A stretch of 5,192 nt of DNA from Endozoicomonadaceae bacterium (lineage in GTDB: Bacteria; Pseudomonadota; Gammaproteobacteria; Pseudomonadales; Endozoicomonadaceae). Position numbers and translations under genes: made by a program. Each line of letters opens with the position of its first letter. Positions within the stretch are counted from its first letter, which is position 1. Of this stretch, positions 1-5,192 are shown one piece after another. The stretch is from positions 1-5,192 of the forward strand of contig JAGLCE010000143.1 of NCBI GenBank assembly GCA_023146365.1. The letters are read 5' to 3'. Below the pieces are notes generated by a model. That model made no database searches, had not been told where the DNA came from, and saw only the letters and a list, made by a program, of their open reading frames with translations.

Positions 1-771
1 TGTTGATTCTCGGATGTTTCTTTAAGGCTTTTACCTTGCTGGGGATCTCGGCAATGTGCCAATCAACCTTTATGTCCTCTAGTTCCTCGCGTTTCTCTGC
101 ACCACGGTAGCCACTGTCGGCGAAGATAAAGTCCTCATCGCCAGGTAGTAAGTTCTCAGCCTGGTTGAGGTCGTGCTCATTGGCCGCCGTGGTGGTAAAG
201 CTATGTGTTAGGCCAGTGCGTGCATCGACACCAATATGAGCTTTCATGCCAAAGTGCCACGGGTTACCTTTCTTGGTCTGATGCATCTCAGGATCACGCT
301 CCCCGGCTTTATTCTTGGTAGAACTGGGTGCTTCGATAATGGTGGCATCCATCAGCGTACCTTCTTTGACCAAGACACCGGCTTCGCTCAGCCAGTCGTT
401 TACTTCTTTGAAGATCTTTCGTGCCAAACCGTGACGCTCCAGCAAATGCCGGAAGTTCATGATCGTGGTGTGGTATCGCGCGATCCAGTGACAGACTTGC
501 AAACAGCCGCATCGAGGCAATTTCGTAGAGCGCGTTCTCTATGGCAGAATCGCTCAGGCTGTACCATTGTTGGATACAGTGAATACGCAGCATCGTCATC
601 AGAGGGTAAGGATGGCGACCATTACCCGGCTTGTAGTAATGCGGTTCAATGACTGAAGCCAGCCGTTGCCAAGGCATCAGCTCTTCCATCCGCAAAGAGA
701 AATTTCTCTTTGCGGGTTTGACGGCGTTTGTTTTGGTACTCGCTGTCGGCGAAGCTGAGCTGGTGTTCCAT
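1..771 (-). pseudogene. IS5-type DDE transposase, frameshifted twice and 3'-truncated by the window
   Basis: The product would be an InsH-like IS5 transposase that cuts and joins the element ends. The start at 771 gives MEHQLSFADSEY, the usual N-terminus of the subgroup. The frame is lost near 697, apparently by a one-base insertion, and resumes as RMEELMPWQRL. It is lost again near 472, where about five bases are missing at the expected P-D-H of the IPDHTTIMNFRH motif, and resumes as TTIMNFRHLLERHG. The third segment runs open to position 1. It carries the first catalytic Asp (MDATIIEAPSSTKNK, codon 347-349) and the second (FADSGYRG, codon 116-118); the catalytic Glu would lie off the edge. 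The three segments occupy all three minus frames, so no functional enzyme is expected from this copy. Family assignment is from remembered IS5 InsH sequence. Confidence 0.92.
690..715. repeat. 26-bp perfect palindrome at the first transposase frameshift
   Basis: The left arm CCGCAAAGAGAAA (690-702) is followed directly by its exact reverse complement (703-715), with no loop. It sits inside the transposase coding sequence exactly where the reading frame shifts. If the expected coding sequence lacked one T of the run at 709-711, the ancestral sequence would have been an imperfect palindrome. A quasipalindrome-templated insertion would then explain both the symmetry and the frameshift. The symmetry is seen directly; the mechanism is inference. 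Confidence 0.85.
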
Positions 772-807
772 GGTTCGTCACATCAAAGAGCAATGACGGG
801 GATTATC

Positions 808-3800
808 TCATAACAGAGACTTAATCGCAGGTTCCCTAGTATTGATGCTATTGATGCTATCGTTAGTTTCGCTGGTATTGATGAATTCGCTGGTATTGAT
901 GGGTTCATTACCCATATCACCAAGCTCTTCTTCAATATCGAGCTGTGCAGTGTGAGTCTGTAGATCGCTTGAACTGGGCTCTTCTTCGATATCAACCTGT
1001 ACAGTGTGAGTCTGTAGACCGCTTGGACCAGGTTGCGGTGATGATGATCCTGAACCGGCAGCATCCACCCCGTAAAGAGCAATTTCCTGCTGATCACGAA
1101 GAATCTCCTTATATATCCTTTTCATTCTTTCCCTTGAGGTATTATCCACTGTACATAGCAACTTATAATCACGGGGATCACTTACAGGCTCTTCAATACC
1201 AAATCTTTTAAGCGACTGTTTCACACTTTGCAAATAATTAGGATCCGGATAACCATATTCATCATTTTCAACAAGGGATGTTTTATGGTGAATATCATTC
1301 CAAACTACAACATCTTGAGTTCCCAATTTTCTTGAAACACCCACTGAAAAAGTATGCTTTTCAATAAAAGCAGTTTGAAGCATAAAAGCAACTTTCCGAC
1401 CTTCTAAATTATCAGGAACATAAGCAACCCTCACTTCTGCTGGATACGCAACACCAGGCCTATTGTGCTTTTGAGACTGAAGACCTGGAAATAATTTATA
1501 GGTAATTTTTAACGTACCACAATCTTCATGATCATATAGTGAAAAGTGGTTACCCGCAGTATCTACAGCCTTTTCTATTGACATAAAACCATTTGGACAA
1601 GGTCCCTGATCACAATAAAGAAACTTATTGGTTTGAGGACATTTCAACCATCCATAGTTTCTAATACATCCTTTCACATAATTTTCCGCCATATAGTACT
1701 TTTTATCATCACCATCTAACGTATAACTAAAGACTCTATGGGATGATTGGGATAAAGGAGCTAGTTCTTCAAAATCAATATGCTCATCAGATAATTCAGT
1801 TTTTTCTTTTTCGAACAACTCAACCAGCCCTGCTTTCTGTAAAATTTCCTTATACAGATCTTGCTGACTATCAGTATCAACTTGATGCGTTTCTGGAATA
1901 ACTTCACATTCATCAACAAATAATTTAAAAGGCAACCCTCCAAGTTTAGACACCTCTTTTAAATTTTTGATTTTTTTCTGCTGTTCTGCAGACAACGCAG
2001 GATACTTGTTTTTCTTTAAAGGCGAGTCTTTCAATTCAAAGATAGGGTTAGTAAAAACATGAAACTCTTCTACCGCATCCTGCATAGATAGTAACTCAAA
2101 CAAATGTACTTCAATATAGGCATCAAGATACATCCCATATTTCTCCAAGATATCCTTATTTTCCAAATCTGGGTAAAAAGCATAATGGATGAGTTGCTGC
2201 ATAAGATATTGATGCCTATTACTATTCATAAGACTAATCAGCAAACCTTCCATATCCATCCAATGGAATATTTCATCAGGTTTTTTCGTATCAAGCCCCT
2301 GACCGGGCACTAAAGTAGCATCCAGCTTATATTTATTCTTAATAACATAATAATGTACCCCATACCATGGAGCAGCTCCATGACGAGCAAATTTATAATC
2401 AAGGGCACCGTAGACCGGCCTTGTAATCATTGTCGATTTATTCAGCAATGGTAAGTTGCTATCAGGATCAACAATCCCAAAGTCTTTATATTGAATAAAT
2501 AATCGATCTTCAGCCTCTTTTCTTGATTTAATATAATATGCACTTTTTTCTTCTAGAGATTTCCCCCACATATTGGGAATCCATTTATTATTAAGATCAA
2601 TAACACTTGTATTAACTGTGATTCTTCCAGAGTTTAGTATTGCTGTAACCTTATCAATCACTAGATCCAATAAATATGCATAGTATTCTTTTTTTGTCTT
2701 CGGCGTTAAAACAGTGCTATTTAAATCTTCTGAAATTTTCTTTAATCGTCTTTCGTATTCACCTCCAGCCAAACCATCTGGAATTACTCTCGCAATAGAT
2801 TCGAGCTCTACTCTAATTAGATTATAAATGCTTACATCACATTCACTTGACTGAACAATAAAATCTATAATAAAGTCTCTTCTTTCTCGCTTATCCTTAG
2901 GAGATAAATTTAAAGCTCTTTTACCAAAAGTATCAACAAGCCATTGTTTTGCAAGTTTTTGTTTTTGCATTTCTTTCTTTTTTATAGCAATATTTTTTCT
3001 CGAGAAATATACTTTTACATCCATTAACGCACTTTTCTTTCTATTTTTAATACCTATATATGCGACAAACAATCCGCATGCAATAAATAACAGTGACGCT
3101 GCCGAAACTACGATATAGATACTTGTGTTTACGTGTTTACGTGAATCATCTTCAGGATCAATAAACGGATTTTCTGTTGTTGATATATGCAATGTTACTG
3201 GCGATATTTCTGTTATTGATGAACGTTTTTCTGTTGTTGTTGGTTTTTCTGTTACTGGTGGCAATGTAGTTTCAACAGAAAGTTGCAGTTGCAATGTTAA
3301 TGATTGGCTTCGTCTATGTACCATTTTAAGACTAATATTATATTGCGTTAAGCTACTATTTGAGGGTAAAGTAATATCGCACAGGTTATCTTTGAAAGTA
3401 TAACGTGGAGTCACCTCAGAATCTGAAAACACTTCACATGCGGTAGCTTTTCTACGTTCATCTTTCCGTTGGCCTTGGACATAAGCAAGCATATGGGCTG
3501 TAGCATTATGCATTAATGATAACGTTATTTTTCTTTTTGCTTCCTTTTTCTTATCAGGAGAAACTGAAAACCTATAATAAAAATATTGATCTAAATCTGT
3601 AATATCTGGAAGCATTTTAATTCTAAAAGGATAAAAATTTTCGCTATCGAGGTCAAACCTTATCCCAAAATAAGCACTGGTGTCCTCCTGAGGAACGATT
3701 CGCACATCACATGTATTATTCCCATGCCTTGTAATAATTCTTGCCTCGCATTTACTTTTCCTGCTATTAATTTTTGTTTTAATCTTCCTAGCGTCACAAA

Positions 3801-4545
3801 ATAAGTTGCAAGAATATATTTCTTGTACACCATCCTCATCCAGTCTCAATGGATCCATAATCCAAAACGAAACATATGGCCTATCACCTCTAATATCATG
3901 AATTATCTCAAAAGGATATTCATCAATATAAGTATCATTAACGGTAACATTATAACGATATTCATAGTCATACAAATTCGCATCAACCACTTTCATATCA
4001 ACAATATATTTATTAGCATTATGTAAACGACTTAATGTTGTAGGCACTAATGCTGTTTCATTTATATTTCTCGCAAAAGCACACATAAAAAATGATGGCA
4101 ACATAACCAATGAAACCATACAAAATAAATATTTATCACTACTTTTTTTTCTACGCTTTTTCGATTCAACCGCCTTTAATTCGATATTTGGTGGTTTTTG
4201 TATTACACCCGTATTCCTGAAAGCTATCGCTTCATCTAGCATTTGACTTACTTTTAAAATATTTTCTTTGGTTTCACCAGACATAAGATTCTGCTCTACA
4301 AACTCTGCCGTTGTTAAGTTTCTTCTACCACCGTTAGGCATCACCATTTGTATTGCTGAATATAGTGAGTAAACCGTTCTCGAAAAAAAATCTACACTTC
4401 TAGTTAAACAAGCACCTACATTATTCAATAGGTTATTAGCTAAATATGTTCCTCGATCAAAATCTATTTCAGGTTTAGTTTTATCTGAATAGACGCTCAT
4501 CTCAACAAATGAGAGCTGCCTTCTATATCTAAAATCACTAGCCAT
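808..4545 (-). CDS. Two-pass membrane protein with DUF3626-like region and Deltex C-terminal (DTC) domain; 3' end truncated by IS
   Basis: The gene predicts about 1245 residues, numbered from the ATG at 4545. Residues 1-128 are unrecognised. A basic cluster KKRRKK (about 129-134) precedes membrane segment 1 (139-158). An ectodomain (159-475) has six cysteines in view, eight N-X-S/T sequons and a Thr/Pro-rich stalk (425-461). Membrane segment 2 (476-499) is followed by KNRKK, so both ends should be cytoplasmic. Residues about 620-886 resemble DUF3626: RPVYGAL (709), GAAPWYG (723), YIEVHLF (810). Residues about 966-1118 form a Deltex C-terminal domain: CGTLKITY, YVPDNLEGRK, VVWNDIHHKTS, YGYPDPNYLQ. 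Deltex DTC domains bind ADP-ribose and act in ubiquitin/ADP-ribose chemistry. No full RING is seen, and the key Glu is Ser1111. The acidic repeat-bearing tail ends in 8 IS-derived residues. A TTG at 4602 could extend the frame, but it lies upstream of the predicted transcription start; ATG 4500 is also possible, and no start has a clear ribosome-binding site. The gene is distinctly more AT-rich than the IS DNA. The DTC call is firm, DUF3626 moderate, and the biological role is inference. Confidence 0.9.
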   Translation of the reverse strand: MASDFRYRRQLSFVEMSVYSDKTKPEIDFDRGTYLANNLLNNVGACLTRSVDFFSRTVYSLYSAIQMVMPNGGRRNLTTAEFVEQNLMSGETKENILKVSQMLDEAIAFRNTGVIQKPPNIELKAVESKKRRKKSSDKYLFCMVSLVMLPSFFMCAFARNINETALVPTTLSRLHNANKYIVDMKVVDANLYDYEYRYNVTVNDTYIDEYPFEIIHDIRGDRPYVSFWIMDPLRLDEDGVQEIYSCNLFCDARKIKTKINSRKSKCEARIITRHGNNTCDVRIVPQEDTSAYFGIRFDLDSENFYPFRIKMLPDITDLDQYFYYRFSVSPDKKKEAKRKITLSLMHNATAHMLAYVQGQRKDERRKATACEVFSDSEVTPRYTFKDNLCDITLPSNSSLTQYNISLKMVHRRSQSLTLQLQLSVETTLPPVTEKPTTTEKRSSITEISPVTLHISTTENPFIDPEDDSRKHVNTSIYIVVSAASLLFIACGLFVAYIGIKNRKKSALMDVKVYFSRKNIAIKKKEMQKQKLAKQWLVDTFGKRALNLSPKDKRERRDFIIDFIVQSSECDVSIYNLIRVELESIARVIPDGLAGGEYERRLKKISEDLNSTVLTPKTKKEYYAYLLDLVIDKVTAILNSGRITVNTSVIDLNNKWIPNMWGKSLEEKSAYYIKSRKEAEDRLFIQYKDFGIVDPDSNLPLLNKSTMITRPVYGALDYKFARHGAAPWYGVHYYVIKNKYKLDATLVPGQGLDTKKPDEIFHWMDMEGLLISLMNSNRHQYLMQQLIHYAFYPDLENKDILEKYGMYLDAYIEVHLFELLSMQDAVEEFHVFTNPIFELKDSPLKKNKYPALSAEQQKKIKNLKEVSKLGGLPFKLFVDECEVIPETHQVDTDSQQDLYKEILQKAGLVELFEKEKTELSDEHIDFEELAPLSQSSHRVFSYTLDGDDKKYYMAENYVKGCIRNYGWLKCPQTNKFLYCDQGPCPNGFMSIEKAVDTAGNHFSLYDHEDCGTLKITYKLFPGLQSQKHNRPGVAYPAEVRVAYVPDNLEGRKVAFMLQTAFIEKHTFSVGVSRKLGTQDVVVWNDIHHKTSLVENDEYGYPDPNYLQSVKQSLKRFGIEEPVSDPRDYKLLCTVDNTSRERMKRIYKEILRDQQEIALYGVDAAGSGSSSPQPGPSGLQTHTVQVDIEEEPSSSDLQTHTAQLDIEEELGDMGNEPINTSEFINTSETNDSINSINTREPAIKSLL
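818..835 (-). repeat. Terminal inverted repeat of the left IS5-type copy (transposase 5' side)
   Basis: Read on the minus strand from 835 this is GGAACCTGCGATTAAGTC. It pairs with 4878-4895 on the plus strand, differing at one base (G to A at repeat position 8). The adjoining CTAG at 836-839 fits the YTAR target of IS5. This repeat also encodes residues of the truncated large gene. Confidence 0.85.
841..901. repeat. Short Asn/Ser/Thr-coding repeats at the gene's 3' end (18-bp and 9-bp units)
   Basis: TTCGCTGGTATTGATG occurs at 868-883 and again at 886-901, a period of 18 bases. ATTGATGCT occurs twice in tandem at 841-849 and 850-858. On the coding strand they give repeated INTSE and SIN units in the last part of the protein. 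Such units commonly vary in copy number by slippage. The IS5 insertion lies immediately beyond them. Confidence 0.7.
924..1031. repeat. Two tandem 54-bp units encoding an 18-residue acidic repeat
   Basis: Units 924-977 and 978-1031 both begin GCTCTTCTTC and share CAGTGTGAGTCTGTAGA inside. On the coding strand they give LQTHTVQVDIEEE and LQTHTAQLDIEEE, separated by Ser/Pro-rich linker. The repeat keeps the reading frame and lies in the tail after the DTC domain. A repeated short acidic motif in a disordered tail could be a binding site for a partner protein, but this is speculation. Confidence 0.85.
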
Positions 4546-4580
4546 AAAACTATAAATATTAATATTAATACTCCAATGCG

Positions 4581-4609
4581 AATATAAATCTATGAAATGC
4601 AATTAGCAA
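4581..4609 (-). promoter_or_regulatory. Candidate sigma70-type promoter for the large gene
   Basis: On the minus strand TTGCTA (4604-4609) and TATATT (4581-4586) are separated by exactly 17 bases. They match the -35 and -10 consensus in 4 and 5 of 6 positions. The start of transcription would fall near 4573-4575, about 28 bases before the ATG at 4545. This argues against translation from the TTG at 4602. In AT-rich DNA such matches arise by chance, so this is a candidate only. A weaker alternative is TTGGAG with TATAGT 16 bases on, which would favour the ATG at 4500. Confidence 0.4.
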
Positions 4610-4656
4610 AACAATACTAAGTATATGACAACTATTCGTAACAAATGTTCAATCGT

Positions 4657-4733
4657 TTGACAGCATAAATAACTTATTTGACACTGGATTCAAGCAATAA
4701 GTGCAACAGACATTCCTGTATAGACCACAATTG
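4657..4733 (+). other. Spacer with TTTGACA repeats and a possible IS30-like end
   Basis: TTTGACA occurs at 4656-4662 and 4677-4683 in direct orientation, 21 bases (two helical turns) apart. The stretch GATTCAAGCAATAAGTGCAA (4687-4706) resembles, from memory, the style of inverted repeat ends in the IS30 family. No coding sequence is seen here. It may be a relic of a further insertion sequence or the upstream control region of the large gene. Neither reading can be settled from this window. Confidence 0.25.
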
Positions 4734-4773
4734 GGGAGCCTGTAAATTTAACTGTGTAATCGTCCATTTCTGA

Positions 4774-4789
4774 TACCCTCAAGAGGGTA
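4774..4789 (+). promoter_or_regulatory. Leader hairpin before the IS256-type transposase
   Basis: TACCCTC, AA and GAGGGTA form a perfect 7-bp stem with a 2-base loop, ending 18 bases before the ATG at 4808. It is followed by an A-run, so it is not a rho-independent terminator on the plus strand, and there is no T-run after it on the minus strand. A leader hairpin in an IS can limit transposase translation, and the GAGGG arm would be hidden in the stem. That role is inference. Confidence 0.4.
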
Positions 4790-4807
4790 AAAAAATAGGC
4801 GATGCAA

Positions 4808-4877
4808 ATGAACACTGAAAAAATTAAAGCTCTGGCACTTGAGCTAGCCAAAGACATTAAAACCCCTGATGATCTAA
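4808..4877 (+). pseudogene. IS256-family transposase, N-terminal 23 codons
   Basis: The reading frame gives MNTEKIKALALELAKDIK, then TPDDL. This is the characteristic opening of IS256-type (Mutator-superfamily) transposases. ATG 4808 is preferred over ATG 4802 because TAGG at 4796-4799 is 8 bases upstream of it, and because the family usually opens with M-N. After codon 23 the frame runs into the IS5-type inverted repeat and continues as unrelated residues to a stop near 5026. None of the catalytic DDE region is present, so the fragment is dead unless the remainder lies beyond the IS5-type element outside the window. Confidence 0.8.
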
Positions 4878-4895
4878 GGAACCTACGATTAAGTC
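4878..4895 (+). repeat. Terminal inverted repeat of the right IS5-type copy (transposase 3' side)
   Basis: GGAACCTACGATTAAGTC matches the complement of 818-835 in 17 of 18 bases. It is preceded by CTAA, the classic IS5 target tetramer. It interrupts the IS256-type transposase after codon 23. Confidence 0.85.
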
Positions 4896-5007
4896 CTGCC
4901 TTTCAAGCAAATCACTCCATCAAGACCTATTTTCCGGATAACCACCCAATGACTGTTCGTTTTTCAGTGTTTGAATGCCGGTTTTCCGACATCCATACAC
5001 ACTGGCC

Positions 5008-5192
5008 CTATGTTTTTAGCATCTGACTGACTCTAACGATATTCGCCAGAGCAAACAGCATAGCCAGCTTGCTGTCATTTTTAGCCATGCCACGATAATG
5101 CGCTTTGGTAAAACCAAACTGGCATTTAATGATCCGAAAAGGATGCTCAACCTTCGCTCGGATGCTAGCTTTCAAATACTCCGTTTTCAATA
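5008..5192 (-). CDS. IS5-type DDE transposase, C-terminal part (partial at window edge)
   Basis: The visible part is about 60 residues and open from the window edge to the TAG at 5008-5010. It contains EYLKASIRAKVEHPFRIIK, the C-terminal motif of IS5 transposases, with the catalytic Glu at codon 5146-5148. It then reads QFGFTKAHYRGMAKN and LAMLFALANI, as at the InsH C-terminus. No frameshift is seen in this part. Whether the whole gene is intact cannot be told, because its 5' part lies beyond 5192. Window coverage here starts within a few codons of where the left copy ends, so the two fragments are almost exactly complementary. Confidence 0.9.
   Translation of the reverse strand, partial: LKTEYLKASIRAKVEHPFRIIKCQFGFTKAHYRGMAKNDSKLAMLFALANIVRVSQMLKT

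Larger units (their letters stand above)
1..835 (-). mobile_element. IS5-family (IS5 subgroup) element, 5' part, truncated by window edge
   Basis: This is the transposase-5' side of an IS5-subgroup insertion sequence on the minus strand. The outer boundary is set at 835 because the minus strand there begins GGAACCTGCGATTAAGTC, which matches the end of the second copy at 4878-4895 in 17 of 18 positions. Both ends are flanked by a YTAR-type tetramer, CTAG at 836-839 here and CTAA at 4874-4877 there, which is the known target preference of IS5. The interior holds a transposase gene broken by two frameshifts. The other end of the element lies beyond position 1. The element reads into, and terminates, the neighbouring large gene. 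Confidence 0.9.
4734..4877 (+). mobile_element. IS256-family element, 5' end only, interrupted by IS5-type insertion
   Basis: The left boundary is placed near 4734, at GGAGCCTGTAAATTTAACTG (4735-4754), because this looks like an IS256-family terminal inverted repeat and lies about 70 bases upstream of the transposase start. The right limit is certain: the sequence stops at CTAA (4874-4877), where the next IS5-type repeat begins. Everything downstream of codon 23 of the transposase is missing from the window. The left boundary comes from family resemblance, since the matching right repeat is not visible. Confidence 0.6.
4878..5192 (-). mobile_element. Second IS5-family (IS5 subgroup) copy, 3' part, truncated by window edge
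   Basis: The element begins at 4878 with GGAACCTACGATTAAGTC on the plus strand, directly after the target tetramer CTAA (4874-4877) inside the IS256-type transposase. Transposase orientation is the same as in the left copy, so the two copies flank the large gene as direct repeats. Between the repeat and the transposase stop at 5008 are about 110 bases with no gene recognised, which suits the 3' non-coding end of an IS. The rest lies beyond 5192. Confidence 0.88.

Noticed and set aside
236..652. Plus-strand open frame of 138 codons
   Set aside because: It is the antisense of the recognised IS5-type transposase and has no family features of its own.
924..1031. CRISPR-like repeats
   Set aside because: Only two contiguous units that preserve the reading frame and encode repeated peptide; no spacers.
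945..1211. Plus-strand open frame of 88 codons
   Set aside because: Antisense to the DTC and tail region; its internal repeat (QCESVDRL) only mirrors the 54-bp repeat of the real gene.
783..1943. Minus-strand open frames at 783-1097 and 1761-1943
   Set aside because: Out-of-frame shadows inside the large gene; the first only repeats because the 54-bp repeat is read in another frame.
2104..4026. Plus-strand open frames at 2104-2313, 3125-3403 and 3823-4026
   Set aside because: All lie antisense to the long gene, with biased composition that reflects the AT-rich complement, and none resembles a known family.
4546..4602. Extension of the large gene to a TTG at 4602
   Set aside because: TTG without a ribosome-binding site, and it lies upstream of the transcription start predicted from the candidate promoter at 4581-4609.
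808..4602. Eukaryotic chromosome fragment
   Set aside because: IS5 and IS256 elements sit directly against the gene, one reading in frame into it, and the 3.7-kb frame has no introns; bacterial DNA is the simpler reading, though a chimeric contig cannot be fully excluded.
4657..4683. Two perfect TTGACA -35 boxes on the plus strand
   Set aside because: No TATAAT-like sequence at 16-18 bases downstream of either, so no plus-strand promoter was called.
4774..4796. Rho-independent terminator
   Set aside because: The stem is followed by A residues on the plus strand and by no T-run on the minus strand.

Overview
The window reads as accessory DNA from a bacterium, most likely a gammaproteobacterium with a heavy insertion-sequence load. 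The IS5-subgroup transposase closely resembles E. coli InsH. Host-associated marine symbionts such as Endozoicomonas would fit, but that assignment is inference. One long, AT-rich, intronless gene is framed on both sides by insertion-sequence debris.

Layout. Positions 1-835 hold the 5' part of an IS5-subgroup element. Its transposase (minus strand, start at 771) is broken by two frameshifts, and its outer inverted repeat ends at 835. Positions 808-4545 (minus strand) hold one large gene of about 1245 residues. Positions 4546-4733 hold its likely promoter and a short spacer that may contain another IS end. Positions 4734-4877 hold the start of an IS256-family element: a probable inverted repeat, a leader hairpin and the first 23 codons of the transposase. 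That element is cut at a CTAA site by a second IS5-type copy (4878-5192, minus strand), of which only the 3' end, with the catalytic Glu, is in view.

The large gene is the centre of interest. It predicts a cytoplasmic N-terminal part and a first membrane segment. An ectodomain of about 315 residues follows, with cysteines, N-glycosylation-type sequons and a Thr/Pro-rich stalk. After a second membrane segment comes a long cytoplasmic part. That part contains a region resembling DUF3626 and then an unmistakable Deltex C-terminal (DTC) domain, the ADP-ribose-binding module of eukaryotic Deltex E3 ubiquitin ligases, closest by eye to DTX3L/DTX3. No complete RING is visible, and the Glu important for Deltex catalysis appears to be Ser. 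A eukaryotic-like protein in a bacterial IS-rich locus suggests a secreted host-interaction factor or a recently acquired gene.

The IS5 element at the left has cut off the gene's 3' end: the last 8 codons and the stop are read from the IS. No metabolic or operon partner is present, so the insertion sequences appear to explain how the locus was assembled, not what the protein does.
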